From Slackia equolifaciens (lineage in GTDB: Bacteria; Actinomycetota; Coriobacteriia; Coriobacteriales; Eggerthellaceae), in contig NZ_QIBX01000002.1 of the NCBI RefSeq assembly GCF_003725995.1, forward strand, positions 161,198 to 225,197: DNA of 64,000 nucleotides, read 5' to 3'. This document shows, in pieces, positions 27,569 to 36,943 of this stretch. Position numbers and translations under genes: made by a program. How positions within the stretch are numbered: the stretch's first letter is position 1; each line of letters begins with the position of its first letter. The notes beneath the pieces are model-generated. The model made no database searches. It saw nothing but the letters and a program-made list of their open reading frames with translations, and was not told the origin of the DNA.

Positions 27569-27958
27569 CTACTCCCCTGCATCCAGGAAAATCTTGCGGG
27601 TGACGAAGTTCCACACCATCACAATAGCGGTGGCCCCTATCTTGGTAATCAGGTAGTGAACGCCCAGAAGCTCCACGCCCGCCCACATGCACAGGTTGTT
27701 GATGATAAGACCGATAACCGACAGCACCACGAAGATGACGAACTCGCGGCGCCGGCTCATGTCCTCCTTATGAGTGAACACGTAGCGCATGGATGCCACA
27801 TAGTTGAATATCACCGAAACCGTGAACGAGATCGTGGCGCTCACCAGATAGTTTACGCCGAACGCCTCGGTGAGCAGCGCAAGCAGACCGTAGTCGATGA
27901 CGAACGCAATCGCGCCCACCACGCCGAACTTCATGAATTGTGCGATAAGGTTTTTCAT
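27569..27958 (-). CDS. GtrA family membrane protein
   Basis: A 129-residue protein with four predicted helices; FMKFGVVGAIAFVIDYGLL and FNYVASMRYVF are the GtrA signature. GtrA-type proteins are thought to flip lipid-linked sugars for cell-surface glycosylation. It follows the GT-C-like gene by 70 nt on the same strand, a pairing that supports a joint role in surface polymer modification. Confidence 0.93.
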   Translation of the reverse strand: MKNLIAQFMKFGVVGAIAFVIDYGLLALLTEAFGVNYLVSATISFTVSVIFNYVASMRYVFTHKEDMSRRREFVIFVVLSVIGLIINNLCMWAGVELLGVHYLITKIGATAIVMVWNFVTRKIFLDAGE

Positions 27959-28028
27959 GGCCGCCTTTCAATCAGAGCTTCCAACCATGGGCTCAACGTT
28001 ATTCCTCTCCGAACAGCAGAGAGCCGTG

Positions 28029-30194
28029 TTACGTCCAGAATTGGAACACCTCCAGCAGCGCCTGATACGCCCACGGATACGCCTGGCTCCACCATCCGGC
28101 CTCATCGACCAGGCACAACAGGCATGAATACACCACGCCCACCGCAACCACCAAAGGCAGCACGCCCACAAATAAACGCTGCGGCGTCGATCCCGGCTTT
28201 AGGTTCTCGTTGAGAATGAATGCCAGAAGCACCGCCGCCATCAGAAGCATGATGCTGAAATCGGCGAAATAGCGCTGCAGAATGCCCGCCACCTCGGCAT
28301 CGGCGATGCCTATGATCACGCCCGACGCAATAAGCACGCCGATGACGCCCGCCACGGTACGCGTCTTACGCTGGGCCGTGCGCATCTTGAGGATGCGGCG
28401 AGCAAACACCAGAATCCACAGGATGGGGAAACAGGCGAAAATGCCCCCGAACGTAGCCTCTTTAACCGTTTGGCCCAGATACGTGGTGTCAAACGGCACG
28501 GCCTGCAGGTATGGGAACACCCCGCTCGTAGAAGGCGTCTGGAAAAAGTACGCGAACAGCGCCGGAGCGATGCGTCCTACCGCCATGCCGCGTTTGGTCA
28601 TGTCGTTTACTGTAAGGTTGTAGTTGGCGCCGAAATCAAGGGGGCTCCCAAAACGAGCGTAGTTGTACCACATGATAAACGCCAGCACGATGGCATATGG
28701 CGCAATCAGACATGCGAACTGGCGCACACCCGCGGCAGTCTTGATGTGGCCCTCGGTAATGAACAAACGCCAGAACAGCGGGAACGCCAAAAAGCTCAGC
28801 ATCACAATCTGAGGACGACAGCCAACCACGAGCGCCATGCACAGCGACCCCGCGAAATACCACCCTTCAGGACGCTTGCTGGAGCGCCCCACCATCCAAA
28901 AGTACAAACCCCATACGGAAAACGCCAAGGCCAGCATGATAGGAAGCGAATAGAACGTGGGGAATTTGAGCAAATACAGCACGCCGCAGCATGTGACGAG
29001 CGCCACCTGGAGAAGCAGGTACACGCCTACGCTCACGCGCTTGAAGTGATACCGCGCAAAACGGTCAAGCAGCGCCGACACGCCCGCCACGAATGCAGCC
29101 ATGCCGATAATCACCCCGATTGCCGTGGGGAAATTCGCCCCGGTGAGCAGATAGAACGGAAGATAGAACACAAGCATCGGCACCACTCCGAAATACACGT
29201 AGTAGTGCCCCTCGTAATACGCCACGTCCCACAGGTAGTTCTCGCCCGTCTCCTTGACGGCCTGGTCGCGCGCGCCGCGGTCGTAGGGGTCTTCCATATT
29301 CTGAAGCCAGTTGGGCGGCTCCTCCTCAAGATACAGCTTGCCGTTTGCCATGCTCTTCGCAAGCTCGGCGTACTGCTGGGCGTTGTCGCCTCCGGCTTCG
29401 AACGTGTTCACGACGCTCACGCCGTCCCACGACCCGCTGTTGTACGTGGCGGTAGCAACCCCCACCAGGTTGGATCCCATGAGGGTGAACGATGCAGCAA
29501 GCCAAATCTCCACCACCGCAGCGCCGATGACGGCAATCTTGGAGCGGTGCGGATGCTCTTTGATATAGGTGCGATAGAGGCTGCTCTTGGGGCGGAACGC
29601 ATAGCACAACACCAGGACGAACGCTGCGAGCCCGAAACGCATCATGTTAAAGGAGAACGGCTCGGGCGCATTGATCTGGATGCTGTTCAGGTATACCGGA
29701 TATACCGTTTCGTCGTCGCCAATCTGGATGCGGAGCATGCCCATCTCGCCCGAAGCGTTCAGGTTGAGATACTCGCTCTCGTCGTTGTTGGTAGCCACAT
29801 AGGTCACGGGCACGCCGGACGTGTATTCGGTATCGTCGAAATAGGTGGAATGCGCGTCGTCGGTGAACCAGATTTTCACGGGCACGTTCTGGGCCGATTG
29901 CCCACCGTCGAAATCAAGGCGCACATTATGCACCTCAACGCCTAAATAATCGAATTCGACCGTATTATCGGATGCCGCCACACGGAAGCGTCCGTCTGAA
30001 GTCTGGGCAAGGTCGATTTTGGCATCCAACGTGACCGTCTCCCATGAGAGGGAGCGCCAGTGGTTGAAGTTGAAAACGAATGCCTCGCACAGGGCAGCGC
30101 ATGCCAAAATAACGCAGACAACCTTGGCGAAATGCCGCATCTGCGGGTGATGGGTGGCGATGAACTCGCGCAGCAATGTGAAAAAGGCACGCAT
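28029..30194 (-). CDS. Large polytopic membrane protein, GT-C glycosyltransferase-like
   Basis: Encodes 721 residues. One N-terminal helix (about 22-40), an extracytoplasmic beta-rich domain of about 150 residues, then about 10-12 helices. The loop EEPPNWLQNMEDPYDRGARD after the second helix block and the overall layout resemble GT-C fold lipid-sugar-dependent glycosyltransferases, but no diagnostic motif is clear, so the function is inferred from topology and the adjacent GtrA. TATAAT lies 7 nt before the ATG with no Shine-Dalgarno. Confidence 0.75.
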   Translation of the reverse strand: MRAFFTLLREFIATHHPQMRHFAKVVCVILACAALCEAFVFNFNHWRSLSWETVTLDAKIDLAQTSDGRFRVAASDNTVEFDYLGVEVHNVRLDFDGGQSAQNVPVKIWFTDDAHSTYFDDTEYTSGVPVTYVATNNDESEYLNLNASGEMGMLRIQIGDDETVYPVYLNSIQINAPEPFSFNMMRFGLAAFVLVLCYAFRPKSSLYRTYIKEHPHRSKIAVIGAAVVEIWLAASFTLMGSNLVGVATATYNSGSWDGVSVVNTFEAGGDNAQQYAELAKSMANGKLYLEEEPPNWLQNMEDPYDRGARDQAVKETGENYLWDVAYYEGHYYVYFGVVPMLVFYLPFYLLTGANFPTAIGVIIGMAAFVAGVSALLDRFARYHFKRVSVGVYLLLQVALVTCCGVLYLLKFPTFYSLPIMLALAFSVWGLYFWMVGRSSKRPEGWYFAGSLCMALVVGCRPQIVMLSFLAFPLFWRLFITEGHIKTAAGVRQFACLIAPYAIVLAFIMWYNYARFGSPLDFGANYNLTVNDMTKRGMAVGRIAPALFAYFFQTPSTSGVFPYLQAVPFDTTYLGQTVKEATFGGIFACFPILWILVFARRILKMRTAQRKTRTVAGVIGVLIASGVIIGIADAEVAGILQRYFADFSIMLLMAAVLLAFILNENLKPGSTPQRLFVGVLPLVVAVGVVYSCLLCLVDEAGWWSQAYPWAYQALLEVFQFWT

Positions 30195-30201
30195 GGGGGA
30201 T

Positions 30202-30207
30202 ATTATA
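30202..30207 (-). promoter_or_regulatory. -10 box 7 nt before a start codon (leaderless mRNA)
   Basis: TATAAT on the minus strand with exactly 7 nt to the ATG at 30194. The spacer ATCCCCC has no ribosome-binding site. Same geometry as at 10765-10778. Confidence 0.6.
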
Positions 30208-30314
30208 CCGTCGTTCCGCCAATCGACAGCAATTCTCAATGAAACGCTACGACCGAGGCCGCAGCGCATCGTCTCATGGACGAATCGTACGAAGGTCTTC
30301 CAGACATAAAAGAA

Positions 30315-30346
30315 CCTCCCGTTTCTCATGTCCAAGAAACGGGAGG
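30315..30346 (-). terminator. Intrinsic terminator after adk
   Basis: A 12-bp stem CCTCCCGTTTCT / AGAAACGGGAGG with an 8-nt loop, followed on the minus strand by TTCTTTTATG; 42 nt beyond the adk stop. Confidence 0.85.
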
Positions 30347-30388
30347 CAGTTCACGCACGGGGCGTTGTTCGCTTTAAGCCCTTTTGCC

Positions 30389-31015
30389 CTAAAGCTTGAG
30401 GAGCTTCTTCACGTCGGCATACACCGTGTCAACGGGGCGATCGCCATCGACGTCGACCAGAACGCCCTGCTCCTTGTAGTAGCCGATGAGCGGAGCGGTG
30501 CTCTTCTCGTACACAGCGAGGCGGTTGCGCACAGTGGCCTCGTTGTCATCGTCGCGCTGGTACATCTCGCCGCCGCACTTGGGGCAGGAGGCGTCGGCGG
30601 TGGTGCCGATATAGCCGCATTCCTTGCAGCAGCGACGCTCGGTCAGACGCTTCACGATGACTTCAAAGTCTACGTCGACCAGCAACGCGGCATCCAGCGG
30701 GCGCTCGATCTTCTTGAGCAGCTCGTCCAAGGCCTCCGCCTGGGCGGTGGTGCGAGGGAAGCCGTCCAGAATGAAGCCCTCGGCGGCATCGGGCTGCTGC
30801 AGGCGCTCGTTCATCAGGTCGATGATCAGGCTGTCGGGCACAAGATCGCCCGCATCCATGAATGCCTTGGCCTTCTTACCCAGCTCGGTCTGGTTTTTCA
30901 CCGCGGCGCGCAGGATGTCGCCCGTGGAAATGTGCGGAGTACCGAACTCCTCGACGAGCTTGGAGGCCTGGGTGCCCTTGCCGGCGCCGGGAGCGCCCAA
31001 CAACACGATGTTCAT
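30389..31015 (-). CDS. adk: Adenylate kinase, zinc-lid form
   Basis: A 208-residue enzyme for ATP + AMP = 2 ADP. P-loop GAPGAGKGTQ, AMP-site region STGDILRAA, GFPRT, and a LID with four Cys (CCKECGY ... CPKCGG) that binds zinc. Adk usually follows secY in the spc operon; here coaBC and coaX lie between, and map, infA and rpmJ do not follow. GAAAGGA precedes the start. A TACAAT box at 31051-31056 (minus strand) may give it its own promoter. Confidence 0.97.
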   Translation of the reverse strand: MNIVLLGAPGAGKGTQASKLVEEFGTPHISTGDILRAAVKNQTELGKKAKAFMDAGDLVPDSLIIDLMNERLQQPDAAEGFILDGFPRTTAQAEALDELLKKIERPLDAALLVDVDFEVIVKRLTERRCCKECGYIGTTADASCPKCGGEMYQRDDDNEATVRNRLAVYEKSTAPLIGYYKEQGVLVDVDGDRPVDTVYADVKKLLKL

Positions 31016-31167
31016 AAACCGGTTCCTTTCGTTTTGTTCACAGTGTTTCTATTGTACGACGCGAGTAGCAAAAATGACAGCCTCGCCAGGCAAGCGGTAC
31101 AGAAGTCTCAAGGCTGGCAGACCCTCAAGGCAATGCGTTCGTACAGACATCTGCAGCATTTCGGCCG

Positions 31168-31944
31168 TTACGCTGAAACGCTGTTAAGCTCATGAAGATC
31201 CCAAAGACCTTTCAGCAGCAGATCGGGGTCATGCACCGCCGCCCCCCGACAGGCGGGCACGATGAGCTTCGACACACCGCCCGTGACAACGGCAGTCACC
31301 GGCTCCCCGAGCTCGTCGGCGATGCGGGCGGTAAGCCCGTCGATAATCGCCGCATTGCCATACACCATGCCGCTGCGCATGCAATCCACCGTTTCGCGGC
31401 CGACAAGACGCTTCGGCTGCTCGAATTTGATGAACGGCAGCTGCGAAGCCTTCGCGGTGAGCGCGTCCTGCGAAATCACTACGCCCGGCATGATGATGGA
31501 TCCCATGTACACCTTGTCGGCGCTCACCACCGAGCAGGTGGTAGCGGTTCCCATATCGTAGATCGCAAGCGCGCCGTCGTAGTCGTTCACGGCACCGGCT
31601 GCATCGGCGATCATGTCGGCGCCAAGACGCTCGGGCGTATCCATGTCGATGGAAAAGCCCAGATTCATATCGTGGCGCACCACCATGGGGTCCTTCCCCG
31701 CCATCGCATGCACCGACGCCACCACCGAATCGGTGAGCTCGGGCACGACGGAGCTCACTATGGCTCCGTCCACGCTGGAGAAGTCAAAATGCTGCATGGC
31801 AACCAGCGCTTCAAAGCTCTCCATGAATTCTTCCACCGTGCGACGCTTATCGGTGGGAAAGCGGATATGCGAGGCCAGCTGACCGCGCTGAGGCATAAGC
31901 CCCATGACCACGTTGGTGTTGCCTATGTCTACCGTGAGAAGCAT
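31168..31944 (-). CDS. coaX: Type III pantothenate kinase
   Basis: A 258-residue ASKHA-fold kinase doing the first step of CoA synthesis. DIGNTNVVMG phosphate loop, ERLGADMIADAAGA with the catalytic Asp, and YDMGTATTCSVV. The start at 31944 has AAGGAG 6 nt upstream. It lies 34 nt after coaBC, so the two form a CoA operon. Confidence 0.95.
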   Translation of the reverse strand: MLLTVDIGNTNVVMGLMPQRGQLASHIRFPTDKRRTVEEFMESFEALVAMQHFDFSSVDGAIVSSVVPELTDSVVASVHAMAGKDPMVVRHDMNLGFSIDMDTPERLGADMIADAAGAVNDYDGALAIYDMGTATTCSVVSADKVYMGSIIMPGVVISQDALTAKASQLPFIKFEQPKRLVGRETVDCMRSGMVYGNAAIIDGLTARIADELGEPVTAVVTGGVSKLIVPACRGAAVHDPDLLLKGLWDLHELNSVSA

Positions 31945-31978
31945 TGAAGTCTCCTTGTCCATGCATCCATGCGCCCGG

Positions 31979-33175
31979 CTACGCCAGGGGCTCAATCGAG
32001 AAAAGCTCGGTTAGCAGCCTGTCTGCCGCTTCCTCTTTGTCCATAAGGGGCAGATCCACCTCGCCGTGGCGCGTGATGAGCGTCAGATGATTGGTGGCGG
32101 TGCCAAAGCCGGAGCCGTCCTCTTTAAGGCAATTCGCGCAAATCATGTCCACGTTCTTGCGGCCGAGCTTTGCGCGGGAGTTCTCCAACACGTCACGCGT
32201 CTCCATGGAGAAGCCGCACAGCCGCTGGCCAGGTATGCGATGCGCTCCGAGCCACGCGAGAATATCCTGCGTGCGCTCCAGCTCGATCGCCATGTCGCCA
32301 TCCTTCTTCTTCACCTTGTCAGACGCAACGGTCTTGGGGCGATAGTCCGCAACCGCGGCGGCCTTGACAATGGCATCGCATTCGGACGCGCGCGAGGTCA
32401 CGGCCCCGAACATGTCCTGCGCGCTCACGATGTCCACGCGCTCGACCCCAAGCGGGGTCTCAAGATTGACCTTACCGGCCACAAGCGTCACGTTCGCACC
32501 GCGCATAGCCGCACGCTTTGCGATGGCGAAGCCCATACGACCCGTGGAATGGTTGGTGATGTAGCGCACCGGATCGACGGATTCCTGCGTGGGCCCGGCG
32601 GTCACAAGAACGCGCTTGCCTTTAAGGTCCTTTTTGCCCGCGCAGGCGTAAATCACGTAGTCGCGCAGCGTTGTTTCGGGGGGAAGCTTGCCCGCTCCCA
32701 CCGCGCCGCACGCAAGCACGCCCGACGCCGAGGGAATCACCGTTATGCCCCGCGCCGCAAGTGTATCCAGATTGGCTTGAGTGGCCGCGTTGGCGAGCAT
32801 ATTGGAGTTCATGGCGGGAGAAACCAGCACGGGACAGCTCGAGGCCTGCACGGCGGCGCACACCGCGTCGTCGGACATGCCCAGCGTCAAGCGCGCAGCC
32901 GTATTCGCCGAAAGAGGCGCCACGATGATGGCGTCGGCACCCTCGCCCGCCTCGCGAGCCGCGGCAACCGCCTCGGGAGCAAAACCCACGGGCACCTTTT
33001 CATGCGTAAGAGCCTCGAACGTCAGATCAGAGATGAACTTAGTGGCCGCCTCCGTCATGACCACGCGCACGCGCGCGCCCTGCTTCATCAGAAGCGATGC
33101 CAGATTGGCAGACTTATAGGCCGAAATGCTTCCAGACACGCCCAGTACGACGGTCTTCCCCTCGAGCATTCCCAT
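31979..33175 (-). CDS. coaBC: Bifunctional phosphopantothenoylcysteine decarboxylase/synthetase
   Basis: A 398-residue two-domain enzyme. The flavin CoaC half has SGSISAYKSANL, the PAMNSNML motif and the catalytic Cys loop ASGVLACG. The CoaB half has GPTQESVDPVRY, the NHSTGRMG segment and NCLKEDGSGFG. It makes 4'-phosphopantetheine from phosphopantothenate and Cys. The start at 33175 has AAAGGGG; the next ATG 6 nt on is an alternative. Confidence 0.95.
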   Translation of the reverse strand: MGMLEGKTVVLGVSGSISAYKSANLASLLMKQGARVRVVMTEAATKFISDLTFEALTHEKVPVGFAPEAVAAAREAGEGADAIIVAPLSANTAARLTLGMSDDAVCAAVQASSCPVLVSPAMNSNMLANAATQANLDTLAARGITVIPSASGVLACGAVGAGKLPPETTLRDYVIYACAGKKDLKGKRVLVTAGPTQESVDPVRYITNHSTGRMGFAIAKRAAMRGANVTLVAGKVNLETPLGVERVDIVSAQDMFGAVTSRASECDAIVKAAAVADYRPKTVASDKVKKKDGDMAIELERTQDILAWLGAHRIPGQRLCGFSMETRDVLENSRAKLGRKNVDMICANCLKEDGSGFGTATNHLTLITRHGEVDLPLMDKEEAADRLLTELFSIEPLA

Positions 33176-33286
33176 GGATGCCCCTTTCAGTGTCACAGCA
33201 AATGATCTCAAGCATTATAAGATGAACGAGCGCAGAGATGGCAAAGTCTCGTCCGCGCCTGCCTGCATTCGCATAAATAACAGCGA

Positions 33287-33387
33287 AAGGCCGTCCGGTG
33301 CCCCAGGCAGACGTGATGGGGCGAGCGTAGCGTACTTTGGTACGTGAGCTCACGCCAGCGCGGCTGGATGGGGTGCCCGACGGCCTT
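33287..33387. repeat. 101-nt imperfect hairpin element (family C, copy 1)
   Basis: Outer arms AAGGCCGTCC... and ...GACGGCCTT pair over 18 nt with 3 mismatches and pairing continues imperfectly to a centre GTACTTTGGTAC. It sits between coaBC and the secY terminator. An element of the same 101-nt length and similar centre occurs at 58569-58669. Confidence 0.65.
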
Positions 33388-33415
33388 GCAGCGTTGTAGC
33401 GCCTCAAACGAAAAA

Positions 33416-33438
33416 GCGCCGTCCGGATAGGACGGCGC
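33416..33438 (-). terminator. Intrinsic terminator after secY
   Basis: A 9-bp perfect stem GCGCCGTCC/GGACGGCGC, loop GGATA, followed on the minus strand by TTTTTCGTTTG. It lies 6 nt after the secY stop and separates the ribosomal block from coaBC. Confidence 0.9.
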
Positions 33439-33443
33439 AATCA

Positions 33444-34724
33444 CTACTTGAAGAAGCCTTCGTAATTGTGCATCTTGAGCTGACTTTCAATCTTGCTCAT
33501 GGTGTCAAGGGCAACGCCGATCATAATCAGAATGGAGGTGCCGCCAAACGCCGAAATGAGCTGATTGCCGGTGAAGCTGAACAGGATGGACGGGATGACC
33601 GCGATAAGTGCGATGTAGAGGCCGCCCGGGAGCGTGATGCGATTGATCACGTTCTTGATGTACTGCGTGGTGGCGGAGCCAGGACGCACGCCGGGGATGA
33701 AGCCGCCCTGCTTGCGCAGGTTGTCGCTCGTCTCCTCGGGGTTGAACACCATGGAGGTGTAGAAGTACGCAAAGAACACGATCAGCACCAGGGTGAGAAT
33801 CCAGTTGATCCAGCCCTGGCTGATAGCGTCAGCCGCAGCGGTGAGCCAACCCACGTTGAACAGCGCCGCAAGCTGCGCCGGGAAGTACAGAAGGCAGCTC
33901 GCGAAGATGATGGGAATAACGCCCGCAGCGTTCACCTTCAGCGGAATGTAGGTGGTCTGACCGCCCATCATGCGACGACCCTGGATGCGCTTGGCGTAGT
34001 TCACCGGGATGCGGCGCTGCGCGCGCTCCATGAAGATGATCGCAGGGACGCAGGCAAGCACCACGATGATGATCAGCGCGGTCACCGCCAGGCCCATGCC
34101 GAAGTCACCCGTCAGGTTGAGGGACGAGAAGATGGCACCGGGAACCTGCGACACGATGGACGTGAAGATGATCAGCGACATGCCGTTGCCCACGCCACGC
34201 TGCGTGATGAGCTCTCCCATCCACATGATGAGCGCCGTACCCACCAGAAGTGAGAACACCACGATCACGTTGGTCACCATCTCGGGCACCTGATCGGAGA
34301 ACACCACGCCATAGGCGCTGCTCTTGAACAGGAACAGGTAGCCGATGGCGTTGATCAAGCCCAGAACCAGCGTCAGGTAGCGGGTGATCTGGGTGATCTT
34401 GCGGCGACCCGTCTCGCCCTCACGCGCCCAGCGGCCCACAGCGGGAATGACGCCCTGCATGAGCTGCATGATGATCGACGCGGTGATGTAGGGCATGATG
34501 CCCAGCGAGAACACCGAGAAGTTGGACAACGCGCCGCCGGTGAACAGGTCCAACATCACCATGCTGGCGCCGCTGTCGGCAAATGCGTTGGCGAATTCAT
34601 TAAACGGAATGCCCGGCACCGGAATGCCCGCACCCAGGCGGTACAGCGCCAGGATGCCCAAGGTGAACAGGATCTTCTTGCGAAGCTCCGGCACCTTGAA
34701 GGCTTCGATGATCGACGTTAGCAA
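33444..34724 (-). CDS. secY: Preprotein translocase subunit SecY
   Basis: A 426-residue, ten-helix Sec channel. [20 protein letters not shown] opening, plug and lateral-gate region, and the conserved cytosolic loop [12 protein letters not shown]. The start is TTG, overlapping the rplO stop (TTGCTAA), so translation is coupled. Terminated at 33416-33438. Confidence 0.98.
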   Translation of the reverse strand: MLTSIIEAFKVPELRKKILFTLGILALYRLGAGIPVPGIPFNEFANAFADSGASMVMLDLFTGGALSNFSVFSLGIMPYITASIIMQLMQGVIPAVGRWAREGETGRRKITQITRYLTLVLGLINAIGYLFLFKSSAYGVVFSDQVPEMVTNVIVVFSLLVGTALIMWMGELITQRGVGNGMSLIIFTSIVSQVPGAIFSSLNLTGDFGMGLAVTALIIIVVLACVPAIIFMERAQRRIPVNYAKRIQGRRMMGGQTTYIPLKVNAAGVIPIIFASCLLYFPAQLAALFNVGWLTAAADAISQGWINWILTLVLIVFFAYFYTSMVFNPEETSDNLRKQGGFIPGVRPGSATTQYIKNVINRITLPGGLYIALIAVIPSILFSFTGNQLISAFGGTSILIMIGVALDTMSKIESQLKMHNYEGFFK

Positions 34725-35167
34725 GGCTGCTCGACCTTTCCTCCGGCCGCTTCGATCTTCGCCGCGGCGCTAGCAGAAACCTTATCGACCTTCACGGTCA
34801 AGGGCTTGGTGATTTCGCCGTCGCCCAGCACCTTCACCAGCACGTCGACGTTCTTGATGATGCCGGCATCCACCAGAGCCTGATGGTCAACCACGGCACC
34901 GGCCTCGAACCTGAGGTCGAGACGGGAAACGTTCACGGGAGCGTACTCGACGCGGTTGGGGTTGCGGAAGCCAGGCAGCTTAGGCAGACGCATAGCCAGA
35001 GGAGTCTGGCCGCCCTCGAAGCCATTGCGCTTGCCGCCACCGGCACGAGACTTCTGACCGTTCATACCACGGCCGGCGGTCTTGCCGTAGCCAGAACCAT
35101 TGCCGCGACCGACGCGCTTGCGCTTCTTGGTAGAGCCCTCTGCGGGAACGAGATCCTTGAGTTCCAT
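34718..35167 (-). CDS. rplO: 50S ribosomal protein L15
   Basis: A 149-residue protein with the glycine/lysine-rich L15 N-terminus ([21 protein letters not shown]) and a central [18 protein letters not shown]. It overlaps secY. Its leader (35168-35307) contains a 6-bp hairpin GCCGAC/GTCGGC at 35215-35235. It is cut off from the upstream rpmD by terminators and an IS-type gene, so it must have a separate promoter; none is convincing by eye. Confidence 0.97.
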   Translation of the reverse strand: MELKDLVPAEGSTKKRKRVGRGNGSGYGKTAGRGMNGQKSRAGGGKRNGFEGGQTPLAMRLPKLPGFRNPNRVEYAPVNVSRLDLRFEAGAVVDHQALVDAGIIKNVDVLVKVLGDGEITKPLTVKVDKVSASAAAKIEAAGGKVEQPC

Positions 35168-35307
35168 GTTTCATTTCCTTTCGCTTTTTTCGGACGAGGA
35201 ATTTCCCCGCCTCAGCCGACAGCTCGCTCGTCGGCCAACTCAAATTGCCTGCTTGCGCCAGGACGCACTTCGCCCCTTAAAACGCAAGCTTTGCAATGAT
35301 ACAAGAA

Positions 35308-35330
35308 AATCCCGCCTCAAGGGCGAGATT
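35308..35330. terminator. Terminator after the IS3 OrfA-like gene
   Basis: AATCCCGCC/GGCGAGATT stem with one mismatch, 5-nt loop. Minus-strand tail TTTTC, plus-strand tail TTTTTT, so it may work both ways. Confidence 0.7.
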
Positions 35331-35332
35331 TT

Positions 35333-35725
35333 TTAGGATTTCATGCTTTCATCTCTGCTTTCGAACGCCGCCTCCCCACGGGCTCGAAACTCGCGCATCC
35401 AGCGCTTCACGATGTTGCGGTTCGTAATCCCATAACGCTCCATCACGTCCACGGTTGCGATGCCGTTGAGCCGGTCGCGCACAGCGGCTAGCTTCACCTC
35501 GCTGGAATATGCGATATGCCTACTGCTGCAAATGCAACACTGCTCGGTGCCGATCGCTTTCCAGGCGTACATCCAATCGCGAACCGCCTGCCGATTGATA
35601 CCCAACCCGGTCGAAACCGCTTTGTAGCCCCATCCCTGCTCAAACAGCAGCGCTGCGTTTCGCCTCTCTCTGCTCCCCTCCCCGCCACAATCCCCTCCCC
35701 TTTGCCATGATACGATTTGATGCAA
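35333..35725 (-). CDS. IS3-family OrfA-like helix-turn-helix protein, orphan
   Basis: Encodes 130 residues with two HTH regions: RRNAALLFEQGWGYKAVSTG (about 22-41) and YSSEVKLAAVRDRLNGIA followed by YGITNRNIVKRWMREFRARG, as in IS3/IS150 OrfA. No OrfB follows. The longest frame starts at a TTG inside the T run of the preceding terminator and no good ribosome-binding site is seen, so the start is uncertain. It sits between rpmD and rplO, normally adjacent genes. It may be an IS remnant or a domesticated regulator. Confidence 0.75.
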   Translation of the reverse strand: MHQIVSWQRGGDCGGEGSRERRNAALLFEQGWGYKAVSTGLGINRQAVRDWMYAWKAIGTEQCCICSSRHIAYSSEVKLAAVRDRLNGIATVDVMERYGITNRNIVKRWMREFRARGEAAFESRDESMKS

Positions 35726-35733
35726 ACAAAAAA

Positions 35734-35753
35734 CGCCGGCACTGTAGCCGGCG
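35734..35753 (-). terminator. Second terminator downstream of rpmD
   Basis: A 7-bp perfect stem CGCCGGC/GCCGGCG with loop ACTGTA, followed on the minus strand by TTTTTTGTTTG. Confidence 0.85.
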
Positions 35754-35771
35754 CAAGCTTGTACATGAAAA

Positions 35772-35794
35772 GAGGCCGCCCATTGGACGGCCTC
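35772..35794 (-). terminator. First terminator downstream of rpmD
   Basis: GAGGCCG/CGGCCTC stem extended by two inner pairs after one mismatch, followed on the minus strand by TTTTCATG, 5 nt beyond the rpmD stop. Confidence 0.8.
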
Positions 35795-35799
35795 AATAA

Positions 35800-35988
35800 T
35801 TAGTCTTCCACAACCTCGACGAGGTGTTTGACCTTGAAGATCATGCCACGGATGGACGGATTGTCCGGCTGATCGACGGTGCGGCCAATCTTGCCAAGGC
35901 CCAGAGCCTTCAGGGTCTTGCCCTGATCGGCCTTGCGACCGATGGCGGAACGGGTCTGGGTGATGTGGAGGGTCTTAGCCTCAGCCAT
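35800..35988 (-). CDS. rpmD: 50S ribosomal protein L30
   Basis: A 62-residue protein with the L30 core [20 protein letters not shown] and [20 protein letters not shown]. It starts 3 nt after rpsE and is followed by two terminators instead of rplO. Confidence 0.96.
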   Translation of the reverse strand: MAEAKTLHITQTRSAIGRKADQGKTLKALGLGKIGRTVDQPDNPSIRGMIFKVKHLVEVVED

Positions 35989-35991
35989 GGT

Positions 35992-36531
35992 TTAAGCCTC
36001 CTTCTTCTCGGACCAGCCGTAGATCTCGCCAACGCTCATGTTGCGGCGAGCAGCCACTTCATTGGCGCTGGAGAGGCCCTTGAGGCCCTCAGCGGCGGCC
36101 TTGACGATGTTCATCGCGTTGTCGGAGCCCAGAGACTTACCGAACACGTTCTCGACACCGGCGAGCTCCATCAGAGCACGAACCGGGCCACCGGCGATAA
36201 CGCCGGTACCAGGGGCAGCAGGCTTCAGGAACACGCGGCCCGCACCGAACTCGCCCATGATCTCGTGAGGCAGGGTCTTGCCTTCGGTCAGAGGCACGGT
36301 GAACATGTTCTTCTTAGCGTCTTCGATGCCCTTCTTGATGGCAATAGGCACTTCCTGGCTCTTGCCCATGCCAACGCCAACACGACCATTGCCGTCGCCC
36401 ACGACCACGAGCGCAGTCAGAGCGAAGCGGCGGCCGCCCTTGACGACCTTGGAAACGCGGTTGATGTAGACCACGCGCTCCTGAAGCTCAGGAACGGCGG
36501 ACTGATTCTTTTCTTCTTTACGAGGAGCCAT
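35992..36531 (-). CDS. rpsE: 30S ribosomal protein S5
   Basis: A 179-residue protein. [19 protein letters not shown] opens the double-stranded RNA-binding domain; [20 protein letters not shown] and [13 protein letters not shown] are S5 signatures. It helps decoding accuracy and mRNA unwinding at the entry channel. Confidence 0.98.
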   Translation of the reverse strand: MAPRKEEKNQSAVPELQERVVYINRVSKVVKGGRRFALTALVVVGDGNGRVGVGMGKSQEVPIAIKKGIEDAKKNMFTVPLTEGKTLPHEIMGEFGAGRVFLKPAAPGTGVIAGGPVRALMELAGVENVFGKSLGSDNAMNIVKAAAEGLKGLSSANEVAARRNMSVGEIYGWSEKKEA

Positions 36532-36548
36532 AAATGTCCTATCCCTTC

Positions 36549-36917
36549 CTAGAACTTCAGACCGGCTTCGCGAGCGGCCTCGGCCAGCGCCTTGACGCGG
36601 CCATGGTACAGGTTACCGCCACGGTCGAACACGATCTCGGTGATACCGGCGGCCAGAGCCTTCTCGCCAGCGATCTTGCCGAAGGCAGCAGCGCCCTCGA
36701 CGTTAGCGCCGGACTTGCCGGTTGCCTTGAAGTCCGGGCCGAGCGTGCTCACGCCCAGCAGGGTCTTGCCGGCTACGTCGTCCACGAACTGAACGTAGAT
36801 GTTAGAGTTGGAGCGCGTGACGCAAAGCCTCGGACGAGCGGCGGTACCGGAAATCTTACCGCGCACGCGACGATGGCGACGAGCCAGCGCAGCTTGCTTC
36901 TTCATGAGTTTCTTCAT
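36549..36917 (-). CDS. rplR: 50S ribosomal protein L18
   Basis: A 122-residue 5S rRNA-binding protein with [34 protein letters not shown] and the C-terminal [20 protein letters not shown] signature. Start may be the first ATG or the fifth codon. Confidence 0.97.
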   Translation of the reverse strand: MKKLMKKQAALARRHRRVRGKISGTAARPRLCVTRSNSNIYVQFVDDVAGKTLLGVSTLGPDFKATGKSGANVEGAAAFGKIAGEKALAAGITEIVFDRGGNLYHGRVKALAEAAREAGLKF

Positions 36918-36943
36918 CGTAAAAATCCCTTCACGCCTTTAAG

